Origin: Bacillota bacterium
GTDB taxonomy: Bacteria > Bacillota_I > Bacilli_A > MOL361 > Turicibacteraceae
DNA length: 7,143 nucleotides
Assembly (NCBI GenBank): GCA_003486705.1
Contig: DNGE01000072.1
Coordinates: 1 to 7,143, forward strand
Reading direction: 5' to 3'
Positions 1 through 5,855 of this stretch are shown here, one piece after another; positions within the stretch are counted from its first letter, which is position 1; each line of letters begins with the position of its first letter. Position numbers and translations under genes: made by a program. The notes below the pieces were generated by a model. It made no database searches. It had not been told where the DNA came from and saw only the letters and a list, made by a program, of their open reading frames with translations.

Positions 1-60
1 CTTGAATTAGTAGTGGTGCTTAAATATACATAAACGACATGGTAGCGGTATCTGAATTAG

Positions 61-173
61 GAAGGGAGTGGGGTTGGAGACTTGTGGGATTTATTATTGG
101 ATTGTGCGTGCGTAGCACAAACAATACTTAGGCCAATAAAAAATTCCACTAAAGTCGTAAACCCAGTCCCTTC
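61..173. repeat. Long imperfect inverted repeat (about 40-nt arms)
   Basis: Arms 61-100 and 133-173 pair over almost their whole length. I count about 35 pairs, including two G-U, broken by single mismatches and small bulges: 61-67 with 167-173, 69-72 with 162-165, 79-83 with 152-156, 84-92 with 141-149, and 94-100 with 133-139. The 32-nt loop carries its own small hairpin (TTGTGC 102-107 with GCACAA 115-120). No gene overlaps it. There is no U-run after the right arm, so it is not a standard terminator. It could be a structured leader or small RNA, a miniature inverted-repeat element, or two diverged inverted copies of a 40-nt repeat. I saw no target-site duplication next to the arms. Confidence 0.7.
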
Positions 174-213
174 TATCCAAAGTTGAGAAAGATCCATATT
201 TTACGACTTTAGT
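148..213. repeat. Perfect 14-bp inverted repeat, 38-nt spacer
   Basis: ACTAAAGTCGTAAA at 148-161 is the exact reverse complement of 200-213. The left copy is also part of the right arm of the larger hairpin 61-173, so the two pairings exclude each other in RNA. As DNA, the two half-sites could bind a repressor upstream of the gene at 280. I do not recognise the motif as the site of a known regulator. Confidence 0.7.
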
Positions 214-246
214 ATTTATTGTGAATAAATGGAAGGTGGATGCACA

Positions 247-252
247 TATAAT
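247..252 (+). promoter_or_regulatory. Candidate -10 box for the gene at 280
   Basis: TATAAT lies about 20 nt before the ribosome binding site of the downstream gene. No good -35 box sits at 16-18 nt spacing; the closest, TTGTGA at 219-224, is 22 nt away. The box may be chance in AT-rich DNA. Confidence 0.3.
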
Positions 253-266
253 AAAGTACTTAAAGT

Positions 267-273
267 GGAGGTG
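267..273 (+). promoter_or_regulatory. Ribosome binding site that sets a TTG start
   Basis: GGAGGTG sits 6-8 nt before TTG 280-282. The in-frame ATG further upstream at 229 has only a poor purine stretch before it, so this site decides the start. Confidence 0.7.
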
Positions 274-279
274 AAAATC

Positions 280-603
280 TTGAATGAATTAGCAACGATT
301 GTGTATTTATCATATGTTTGTTTGGTGTTAGGTCTTTTTATGATTCATTTAATTGAATATAAACAGTTATCAATGAGAAGAAAAGTATGCTTAGCTAGTT
401 TAATCATGAATACGAGTGTGGTTCATTTTGTGTTAATCCTATTGAGTAATCCGAATGTTGTGGCGTTGGATTTAGTCGGGATCGTCTATTTTGATTTAAA
501 AATATGGCTCGGTATTTTTGTGTTGTCGTTTTTAATGTTTGGAAGTATTTTTATGGTGTGTGAACGAAATGAGAAGTTTAAAGCTTTTATTGGATTAGAA
601 TAA
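280..603 (+). CDS. Small hypothetical membrane protein, TTG start
   Basis: I do not recognise this 107-residue protein. It has three likely membrane segments at about residues 4-24, 36-55 and 75-93. A short basic loop (RRK at 33-35) lies between the first two, and a charged tail ends the protein. This pattern suggests an integral membrane protein without an extracellular domain. The start is placed at TTG because GGAGGTG lies just upstream. Starting at the in-frame ATG at 229 would add 17 polar residues with no good ribosome binding site. The gene follows the hairpin region 61-213, which might control it. No clear terminator separates it from the next gene, but that gene has its own promoter. 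The reading frame looks real because of its strong ribosome binding site and membrane periodicity. Function unknown. Confidence 0.7.
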   Translation: MNELATIVYLSYVCLVLGLFMIHLIEYKQLSMRRKVCLASLIMNTSVVHFVLILLSNPNVVALDLVGIVYFDLKIWLGIFVLSFLMFGSIFMVCERNEKFKAFIGLE

Positions 604-620
604 TCAAAAAAGTTTAAAAA

Positions 621-649
621 TGTTTGTTAGTCCTATCTTGTGATATAAT
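621..649 (+). promoter_or_regulatory. Extended -10 promoter for the YitT-family gene
   Basis: TGATATAAT at 641-649 is a perfect TGn-TATAAT extended -10 box. The -35 region is weak (TGTTTG 621-626, 17-nt spacer), which is typical when the extended motif is present. Transcription would start near 656, giving a leader of about 26 nt. Confidence 0.65.
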
Positions 650-665
650 GAAGATTATCATTAAT

Positions 666-674
666 GAAGGTAGG
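666..674 (+). promoter_or_regulatory. Ribosome binding site that sets the start at 682
   Basis: GAAGGTAGG lies 7-11 nt before ATG 682. An upstream in-frame ATG at 664 overlaps this site and has no ribosome binding site of its own, so 682 is preferred. Confidence 0.6.
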
Positions 675-681
675 TCAACTC

Positions 682-1296
682 ATGAATTTTCATCAAGAGA
701 TTAAAAACATAGCACTGATTTTAATGGGATCATTTATCTTAGCGTTTGGGTTGTTTAATTTTAATTATCAGCATCAAATTACAGAAGGTGGTGTCCTAGG
801 TTTTATTTTATTAACCAAAGTGTTGTTTAATATTTCACCAGCAATGATGAGTTTATTGCTTGATACGAGTTTGTTTTTGCTAGGTGTTAAATTTTTTGGT
901 CATAAATTTATGGTTTATTCTTTGATTGCGACATTTAGTTTCTCTATTTTTTATGGGTGGAATGAACACATGGGATTTATCATTCCAAATTTAAACGATC
1001 ATATGTTATTTGCAACGATTTTAGCTGGACTATTTGTAGGTGTTGGTGTCGGGCTCATTGTCAAAACAGGTGGCGCAGCGGGTGGTGATGATGTTGTGGC
1101 ACTGATTGTTGGCAATCATACGTCTTTAAGTGTGGGTCATGTTTACTTAATTATGGATAGTCTCGTTTTGCTATTATCATTAACGTATTTAACAGTTGAT
1201 GAAGTGTTTTATTCTATTCTTGCTGTAATGATTAGTGGGCGATTAATCAATTATATTTATTATAAAAAAGAGGCACCCGATTTAAGTGGTGTGTAA
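682..1296 (+). CDS. YitT family membrane protein
   Basis: This 204-residue integral membrane protein belongs to the YitT (DUF161) family, which is widespread in Bacillota and has no firmly assigned transport substrate. Two family signatures can be seen: an early ITEGGVLG loop (residues 33-40) after the first membrane helix, and the glycine-rich TGGAAGGDDVVA stretch (129-140), matching the usual TGGS-TGG-D pattern. About five hydrophobic segments are visible, near 9-27, 38-50, 54-90, 110-127 and 155-190. Many YitT proteins have a soluble C-terminal DUF2179 domain. This one stops just after the last helix, with a short charged tail (KKEAPD), so it is the short form. The start at 682 is chosen for its ribosome binding site. 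It is transcribed alone, between its own promoter and a probable terminator. Confidence 0.88.
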   Translation: MNFHQEIKNIALILMGSFILAFGLFNFNYQHQITEGGVLGFILLTKVLFNISPAMMSLLLDTSLFLLGVKFFGHKFMVYSLIATFSFSIFYGWNEHMGFIIPNLNDHMLFATILAGLFVGVGVGLIVKTGGAAGGDDVVALIVGNHTSLSVGHVYLIMDSLVLLLSLTYLTVDEVFYSILAVMISGRLINYIYYKKEAPDLSGV

Positions 1297-1298
1297 CA

Positions 1299-1329
1299 GG
1301 TTTAAGCGTGATGTCTTAAATCTTTTTTT
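1299..1329 (+). terminator. Probable intrinsic terminator after the YitT-family gene
   Basis: GGTTTAAG (1299-1306) pairs with CTTAAATC (1315-1322), 8 bp including one G-U. The loop is 8 nt and a T-run follows at 1323-1329. The stem is AT-rich, so it may be leaky. The last codons of the gene carry a second GATTTAAG (1279-1286) that could pair with the same right arm. Confidence 0.55.
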
Positions 1330-1401
1330 ATGCTTAAATTTAGCTCATGCATACGGAAGCAGGGTAATGGGGCTGGTTGTGGTTAAAGTTATGAGGGTGT
1401 A

Positions 1402-1407
1402 TATAAT
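1402..1407 (+). promoter_or_regulatory. Candidate -10 box for the gene at 1514
   Basis: TATAAT follows TGTA at 1398-1401, close to an extended -10 form. A poor -35 (TTGTGG 1377-1382) is 19 nt upstream. A second TATAAT at 1476-1481 is closer to the gene but has no -35 at normal spacing (TTGACT 1443-1448 is 27 nt away). I cannot decide between them. Confidence 0.3.
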
Positions 1408-1431
1408 AAGAAAATAAGGTCGAAATAAGAC

Positions 1432-1448
1432 AGTCAAAACGGTTGACT
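1432..1448. promoter_or_regulatory. Short dyad AGTCAA-N5-TTGACT
   Basis: A perfect 6-bp inverted repeat with a 5-nt centre (AACGG) lies between the two candidate -10 boxes before the gene at 1514. It could be an operator or a small leader hairpin. No known motif is matched. Confidence 0.35.
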
Positions 1449-1513
1449 TTGAATATTTAAAAAGGCGGTCACATATATAATTAGTAAAGGGCTTACAAAA
1501 GGGAGGCGATTGT

Positions 1514-1885
1514 GTGAAAAAGTTGAATGTTAAGTTTGTTTTAATGGTGATGGTTGTGAATGTTTTAGGTGGGTTGTTTTATGTGTCAACGCCATTTCTT
1601 GTGCCGGAGTTAAAAATGGCGGGAGGATTAGGTGAGGCGGCGAAAGGATTTCCAGGGTTTATGGTGCTTGTGTTTTCGATTTTAGCGCTTATTATGCTTG
1701 CGATTAATTTCGGCTTGTTTATGTCACTTGCAACAGATGGTGCCCCTTCAGCGGGTCCTGTTTTTGGGCTATTAGCGCATGGTTATTCGTTTTTAGCCAT
1801 TGGCGCGTATTACGGCATTCCGTCACTGCTTATTTGTTTGTTAAGTGTGTACTTGATTTGGCGAAAAAATTTACGACGGGTATAG
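1514..1885 (+). CDS. Small hypothetical membrane protein, GTG start
   Basis: I do not recognise this 123-residue protein. It starts at GTG 1514, with GGGAGG (1501-1506) 7 nt upstream. Hydrophobic segments lie at about residues 8-29, 48-72 and 85-116, the last perhaps two helices. Between the first two is a Gly/Ala-rich loop with an acidic-basic patch (ELKMAGGLGEAAKG, 32-45). A second loop (ATDGAPSAGP, 73-82) follows the middle helix. The C-terminus ends in basic residues (RKNLRR), consistent with a cytoplasmic tail by the positive-inside rule. It is a single-gene unit: a terminator precedes it and a strong bidirectional hairpin follows the stop codon directly. Function unknown; a small transporter subunit or stress membrane protein is possible but not shown. 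Confidence 0.7.
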   Translation: MKKLNVKFVLMVMVVNVLGGLFYVSTPFLVPELKMAGGLGEAAKGFPGFMVLVFSILALIMLAINFGLFMSLATDGAPSAGPVFGLLAHGYSFLAIGAYYGIPSLLICLLSVYLIWRKNLRRV

Positions 1886-1886
1886 T

Positions 1887-1919
1887 AAAAGGATGTAGCA
1901 CGTGTGCTACATCCTTTTT
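1887..1919. terminator. Bidirectional intrinsic terminator
   Basis: A 14-bp perfect stem (1887-1900 with 1905-1918, core GGATGTAGCA/TGCTACATCC) closes a 4-nt CGTG loop, with T-rich flanks on both strands. It lies between the stop codons of two convergent genes and serves both. Confidence 0.92.
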
Positions 1920-1924
1920 AACGT

Positions 1925-3103
1925 TTAGTTTTGTTTGGCTCTTTTTTGATAAGCGTTATATAAAATAACAAAGGCAAGTAAGGCGGTCAAACCACCCATT
2001 AAAAACGGTAATTTACTTCCGAAATTAAAGATATATCCAGATAATAATGAGCCTAAAACCATCCCGACAGAACGAGCTGAGTTTTGGATTCCCATAATTT
2101 CTCCAGCATTATCGTATGCCATTGAGGAAATAATGCTTTGGTAAATCGGTTGAGATAACGGTAAAACTAAGATAAAAAGAACTAAGAAGATAATGACAAG
2201 GATGAGATTTGAACTCATTGACCAGGCGATCAAAGAGAGTGCCGTAAATAACACGATAAAGGTTAAACTTTTTAAAGAATCAAACTTTCGTGCTAGCATT
2301 GGCGAGACAAAGAAGTTCATAAACACGGCCACAAACGGAAGGATGCTTAAAATCAGACCGTTTAATTGCGTTGGTAATCCAAGGACAGACTCAACATAAT
2401 AACCAATGGTTGACGTGTAAGCTGTTGATGTAATACTTAGCAAGGCAACCGTTAATATCATTGTTCCAAGTAAAGAACGGAAATCAATGGTTGATTTTTT
2501 GAACTTTAAATGGTTGTTTGAAATCGTGATATCCCCTTCTTTTTTGTGTTTTAAACTTTCTGTTGTTAAGAAGAATAAGGCAGCTGCTAAGATGAGACAG
2601 ATTAAAAACTGTGCTAAAAAGGCATGGCGATAGTCTGCACTTCCAATAATTCCTCCAAGAATTGAACCAAAGGCAGCACCTAAAGAGGTAGTCGCTGCTA
2701 AAAAGGATAAAGCTTTAATGCGGTTTTTTGACGTAGATAAATCACTAATGACGGCCATAATGATGGCGACATAACTCACACTAATTCCCCCACCGAGTAA
2801 TCTGAAAAATAAAATAGCCGGAATAGTTGTGCTAAAACCAAATCCAATTTGGGTCAATCCGTACCCGAGTACACCGAAAATTAAAAAGATTTTACGTCCT
2901 TTATAATCTGATAGCGATCCCCAAATAGGCGACATAATATACGAGCCAATAGACATCAGTGCAAAAAAGACACCGAACATTTCAGATGGAAGTTGCAGTT
3001 CATTTATCATACGCGGTGTTACGGGATGCGCTAAGTTAAATGTTGTCATAATAATAAAGTTAAAAATTAAAAATATTCTCAAAGAATGCTTACTCATAAT
3101 CAT
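1925..3103 (-). CDS. MFS transporter, DHA1-type drug exporter
   Basis: This 392-residue protein has the usual length and about 12 membrane helices of a major facilitator superfamily antiporter. Motif A is clear between helices 2 and 3 (GSLSDYKGRK, residues 62-71). RLLGGG (101-106) in helix 4 fits motif B. The glycine-rich GAAFGSILGG (142-151) in helix 5 resembles motif C, the mark of proton-coupled exporters. A charged central loop (about 183-208, with HKKEGD) separates the two halves. Family knowledge points to proton-driven efflux of small hydrophobic compounds; the substrate cannot be read from the sequence. The start at 3103 has GGAG (3110-3113) 6 nt upstream, so it is preferred to the second ATG two codons later. 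It is transcribed alone from a near-consensus promoter and is divergent from the gene at 3240. No regulator gene is adjacent. Confidence 0.9.
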   Translation of the reverse strand: MIMSKHSLRIFLIFNFIIMTTFNLAHPVTPRMINELQLPSEMFGVFFALMSIGSYIMSPIWGSLSDYKGRKIFLIFGVLGYGLTQIGFGFSTTIPAILFFRLLGGGISVSYVAIIMAVISDLSTSKNRIKALSFLAATTSLGAAFGSILGGIIGSADYRHAFLAQFLICLILAAALFFLTTESLKHKKEGDITISNNHLKFKKSTIDFRSLLGTMILTVALLSITSTAYTSTIGYYVESVLGLPTQLNGLILSILPFVAVFMNFFVSPMLARKFDSLKSLTFIVLFTALSLIAWSMSSNLILVIIFLVLFILVLPLSQPIYQSIISSMAYDNAGEIMGIQNSARSVGMVLGSLLSGYIFNFGSKLPFLMGGLTALLAFVILYNAYQKRAKQN

Positions 3104-3130
3104 TGACGTCTCCTTTACATGAACTTATCT

Positions 3131-3159
3131 ATTATATAAAAAATAAGAAAAAGTTTCAA
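3131..3159 (-). promoter_or_regulatory. Sigma-A-type promoter for the MFS exporter
   Basis: On the minus strand, TTGAAA (3159-3154) and TATAAT (3136-3131) are separated by exactly 17 nt, near the vegetative consensus. Transcription would start around 3124, giving a leader of about 20 nt. Confidence 0.8.
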
Positions 3160-3176
3160 ACAATCTGCAAGAAACT
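3152..3176. promoter_or_regulatory. Dyad overlapping the exporter -35 box
   Basis: AGTTTC (3152-3157) and GAAACT (3171-3176) form a 6-bp inverted repeat with a 13-nt centre. It covers the -35 box of the exporter promoter and ends just before TTGAAT (3178-3183), a possible -35 for the divergent gene. This position suits a repressor site, but short AT-rich dyads occur by chance. Confidence 0.35.
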
Positions 3177-3177
3177 C

Positions 3178-3208
3178 TTGAATAACATTAGAAAACAAAT
3201 TCCATAAT
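3178..3208 (+). promoter_or_regulatory. Candidate promoter for the gene at 3240
   Basis: TTGAAT (3178-3183) and CATAAT (3203-3208) are spaced by 19 nt, longer than ideal. This is the best candidate before the gene. Confidence 0.4.
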
Positions 3209-3239
3209 AAGGTAATTATTTCATAAAGGTGGGATTTGG

Positions 3240-4418
3240 ATGAAAAAGATAGGATTCACGTTAACAATGAGTCTTTTATTTATAGTAGGTCTTATTATGA
3301 TATTTAATGTGCCAAGCGACGACCAAATTAGTGCGAAAACGTATAAAGAGCAGATCTTAAGTCAGATGACTCAATTAAAAGAAGTAAAATTGAGTGAGGA
3401 TGTCGTCTTAACAAACGAAGATTTCCAATTAGATGCTTTAACGACCCTTGAAAATCAAACGCTAAGTATGAATGATATAAATGAACTGTATCAAACCATC
3501 ACGTATTTATATGAGGTGAATGAAGTCGTTTGGGTGTTAGTTAAAGGAGAGTCGAGTGAGATAAGTGAGCAGGATGAAACATTTAACCCATCTAAAAATA
3601 CGGTATTAGATGCCATCGAAAACGTAACAGGTGCAACTTATTTAACCCAAAAACCAATGGTTACAATAGGGAATGACTTGTATAACATCAGTCAGACATT
3701 AACTGAACACTTTCTAACGTATCAGCATTTATTGACAGAGGCTAGCACGCAAAGTAACCAATTAGAAACAAGTCTTAATGAGGTGTTGAAAAAATACGTT
3801 CAACTCTTAAATGTTTTTTATAATCAGTATTATCCGAGTGTGTATGAGATATTAAATTCCATTGGTTATGAAGGCGTTAAGCCGACCCCAGTTGATGAAA
3901 CGACGCTTCAATTAAATATCATCAATTATTTATCTATTTCAGCTCGCTATTTGTCGCAGACACAATCGTTTTTAGAAGATGCGATGGCCTACTTAGATTT
4001 GTTTAAGATTATGGATGAATATGAAGATATTGTGACACTGACCAGTGGGACGGGGCATTTTGTGTATGCAAGTGATTTAGAGGCTTTAAATACGAAAGTT
4101 GAATCTGTTCAACATTTAAATACTTCTTTATCTTATGATGTTCAAGTCAAGGCAGAGCGATTACAACAGTCAACGCTATTTTATCATCCATTACTAGTTG
4201 AAAAATTAGTTCTCGCAGATGTTGAATTAAAACAATACTACACCTTACTGAATGCGGCACAAGATAGTGGCAGTGAAGTTCAAAATCAGGAATTAGGACA
4301 GCAATTTATGATTTTACACGGTCTGATGCAATCCATTTATAAAGATATACAAGAGATGCCAGGTGGAATATTTTACGATATGACTCAACAAATCGTAGCA
4401 GTATCGAACGAAATGTGA
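3240..4418 (+). CDS. Hypothetical membrane-anchored protein with helical outer domain
   Basis: I do not recognise this 392-residue protein. It has a two-lysine N-terminus and one hydrophobic segment (about residues 5-23), then a long polar, acidic, mostly helix-forming region to the end. The first segment is either an uncleaved anchor or a signal peptide. No cysteine follows it, so it is not a lipoprotein, and no LPXTG sorting signal ends the protein. The rest is rich in Leu, Gln, Glu, Thr and Tyr with heptad-like spacing, suggesting a helical bundle outside the membrane. No catalytic motif was seen. The start has AAGGTGGG (3226-3233) 6 nt upstream. It lies divergent from the exporter and 192 nt before a second anchored protein of similar plan, with no clear terminator between, so the two may be co-transcribed and work together. 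Confidence 0.8.
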   Translation: MKKIGFTLTMSLLFIVGLIMIFNVPSDDQISAKTYKEQILSQMTQLKEVKLSEDVVLTNEDFQLDALTTLENQTLSMNDINELYQTITYLYEVNEVVWVLVKGESSEISEQDETFNPSKNTVLDAIENVTGATYLTQKPMVTIGNDLYNISQTLTEHFLTYQHLLTEASTQSNQLETSLNEVLKKYVQLLNVFYNQYYPSVYEILNSIGYEGVKPTPVDETTLQLNIINYLSISARYLSQTQSFLEDAMAYLDLFKIMDEYEDIVTLTSGTGHFVYASDLEALNTKVESVQHLNTSLSYDVQVKAERLQQSTLFYHPLLVEKLVLADVELKQYYTLLNAAQDSGSEVQNQELGQQFMILHGLMQSIYKDIQEMPGGIFYDMTQQIVAVSNEM

Positions 4419-4610
4419 GATAGATGTTAAGAATGTGACACAGGTGATTTTGAAAGAATAAAAACAGAAGAAAAATGAAGGTATTCCTCAGTCATAACAG
4501 ACGGACATCGTGCGTATGATGCTAGTAATAATAAACCAATTTAACAACCGATAACAATCAAAGCACACATAATGTTTATTATACAAAAGTCTAGATGGAG
4601 GGATAAATTC
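4419..4610 (+). other. Spacer between the two anchored-protein genes
   Basis: These 192 nt hold no convincing terminator hairpin with a U-run. A possible -10 (CATAAT 4568-4573) has no well-placed -35 (TTAACA 4541-4546 is 21 nt away). Read-through from the upstream gene is therefore possible, with or without a weak internal promoter. Confidence 0.4.
4597..4602 (+). promoter_or_regulatory. Ribosome binding site that sets the start at 4611
   Basis: GGAGGG lies 8 nt before ATG 4611. An in-frame ATG at 4572 lies upstream of this site and lacks one of its own, so the shorter protein is preferred. Confidence 0.75.
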
Positions 4611-5435
4611 ATGCAGAATCAAAAAAAGACATATTATCGGAATTGGTATGCACAGTATCAACAGGAGGATCAAAAACGTTCTGCTGAGCGTCAAGCACAA
4701 GAAGCGTATTATCGCAGTGCAAATGCTGTTAGCAACGTTGATCCAACACAGTATAAGGCAAATCACGATTATCGTGCGTCGTATTCACCACAGCAATCAA
4801 GGCAGTCACCAAGGCAAGCGCCTAAAGGAAGTTACGAACAAAGAGGTTATAAACCATCCTCAAGAGAATCTACGATGGAATTGTCATTAAATGAATCAAT
4901 GGGCAGTGATATGTTACGAGGGCTCCTTGTCGGGTTGCCGTTACTTATTGGTGTTTTTGTCATCATGTATGCGATGGGAATTTTGCCAGAAATAAATGCG
5001 GAACCGAGTTACGCAGCTTATCCAGAACTTGTCACGTATGCTGATCAGTATGAAACATTAATGAGTACGTATAATAGTGTAAATCAATCGATTCGTGAAC
5101 GCATCAATACACAAGATTTTTCAAGCTTTTTTAAATCAGAGCTTGGAAAACAACAAGTGACGTTGCAAACTGCAACAACAACGTTAACGACTCAAACAGA
5201 CACGCGTTACCAAGAGCTAAATCGCTTGCTAGGATTAAAACTAACAAGCTTAAATAATATGGTAACAGCATTTGTTGCCGCAGAGGAAGTTACACCAGAA
5301 TTGAGTCAAGCTTATGAAGAATTTATGCGCGACCAAAATGAATTAGCAACGCAAATTACACAAGCGTTAACAACACTCTTAACGGATTACGACGTAAACT
5401 ATGAAAAAGTAGTGGGTGGGATACAATTAAATTAA
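4611..5435 (+). CDS. Hypothetical protein: Tyr/Arg/Gln-rich tail, one membrane helix, helical outer domain
   Basis: I do not recognise this 274-residue protein. Residues 1-95 are a low-complexity, likely disordered tail rich in Tyr, Arg, Gln and Ser, with repeated YYR and SPRQ-like pieces. One clear membrane helix follows (about 104-125, preceded by DMLRG). The rest (about 130-274) is polar and Thr/Gln/Leu-rich, probably helical. The positive charge before the helix predicts tail inside and C-terminal domain outside. There is no signal peptidase or sorting motif. It shares the single-anchor plan with the protein encoded just upstream but has no obvious sequence identity to it beyond composition. 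The tail could bind a cytoplasmic partner or self-associate, linking it to the outer domain; this is inference. A strong terminator follows the stop codon within 10 nt. Confidence 0.8.
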   Translation: MQNQKKTYYRNWYAQYQQEDQKRSAERQAQEAYYRSANAVSNVDPTQYKANHDYRASYSPQQSRQSPRQAPKGSYEQRGYKPSSRESTMELSLNESMGSDMLRGLLVGLPLLIGVFVIMYAMGILPEINAEPSYAAYPELVTYADQYETLMSTYNSVNQSIRERINTQDFSSFFKSELGKQQVTLQTATTTLTTQTDTRYQELNRLLGLKLTSLNNMVTAFVAAEEVTPELSQAYEEFMRDQNELATQITQALTTLLTDYDVNYEKVVGGIQLN

Positions 5436-5442
5436 AAAAATT

Positions 5443-5479
5443 AAGCTGATGACAAAAAATAATGTCATCGGCTTTTTTT
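5443..5479 (+). terminator. Intrinsic terminator after the anchored-protein pair
   Basis: AAGCTGATGAC (5443-5453) pairs with GTCATCGGCTT (5464-5474) with one G-U. The loop is 10 nt and the T-run covers 5473-5479. Confidence 0.9.
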
Positions 5480-5512
5480 GTGTTTAAATGAACAAAGATT
5501 CGCTCACTATAA

Positions 5513-5855
5513 GTAAGAAGCCAAATCATTTTCAACGCCTCGCAGTTAATCAAATATAAAAAAATAGGTGCGTTTTTTGAAAAGGAAGTCATGTTATTAT
5601 CGCAAAATGTCAGTGTCACTTCATTTGCATTAGGTGTTGGAATTGTATCGCAGGTTTAGTTGGAAATAAGAATGAAATGAAGTTAAAATAAGAACCATTT
5701 GTGAGAAAATTTTAAAATAAAAGGCTTTCAGAGCGATAAACATTGAGAAGTTGTGCGCATCATGATACATTATAAATTGGAAATTTTATTTTGCTGGTTT
5801 TGGGTTATACATTAATTCATCGGGTAAAAATAATGAAGTAGGTAATGAGCTGTAA
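5513..5855 (+). pseudogene. Possible decayed coding remnants
   Basis: The 430 nt between the terminator and the methyltransferase have no intact gene. Three short pieces read like protein. Positions 5513-5656 are open for 48 codons and include KKIGAFFEKE and LLSQNVSVTSFALGVGIVSQ. A -1 shift at 5653 replaces the immediate TAG with GLVGNKNEMKLK, ending at TAA 5689-5691. In another frame, 5721-5762 (with INIEKLCAS) meets TGA 5763-5765, then 5766-5852 reads on through WKFYFAGFGLYINSSGKNNE to TAA at 5853. No piece has a usable start with a ribosome binding site. The hydrophobic stretches suggest a small membrane protein gene broken by frameshifts. Chance open frames in AT-rich DNA are a real alternative. 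Confidence 0.35.
5743..5771 (+). promoter_or_regulatory. Candidate promoter for the methyltransferase gene
   Basis: TTGAGA (5743-5748) and TACATT (5766-5771) are 17 nt apart, with a TGn extension just before the -10 box. It would leave a leader of about 130 nt. It overlaps the possible coding remnants, so at least one of the two readings may be wrong. Confidence 0.35.

Noticed and set aside
3..60. Direct repeat TGAATTAG at 3-10 and 53-60
   Set aside because: It is only 8 nt in AT-rich DNA and encloses no recognisable element.
61..173. Insertion sequence end or complete mobile element
   Set aside because: No transposase coding sequence and no flanking duplication were seen. A miniature element remains possible but unproven.
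148..213. Intrinsic terminator formed by the 14-bp inverted repeat
   Set aside because: The loop is 38 nt and there is no T-run after the right arm.
1432..1448. CcpA (cre) site resembling TGWAANCGNTTNCA
   Set aside because: The central CG and its flanking A and T residues fit, but the outer TG and CA positions do not, in either orientation.
2193..2399. Plus-strand open frame inside the exporter gene
   Set aside because: It is antisense to a clear MFS protein, has no proper ribosome binding site and encodes no recognisable protein.
3240..4418. Lipoprotein or LPXTG-anchored surface protein
   Set aside because: There is no lipobox cysteine after the hydrophobic segment and no sorting signal at the C-terminus.
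4488..4766. Minus-strand open frame with a hydrophobic, Cys/Ile-rich product
   Set aside because: It overlaps the well-started gene at 4611 and its hydrophobicity comes from reading the Gln/Tyr/Arg codons in reverse.
5356..5619. Minus-strand open frame across the terminator at 5443-5479
   Set aside because: It runs through a strong terminator and the end of a convincing gene, with no supported start.
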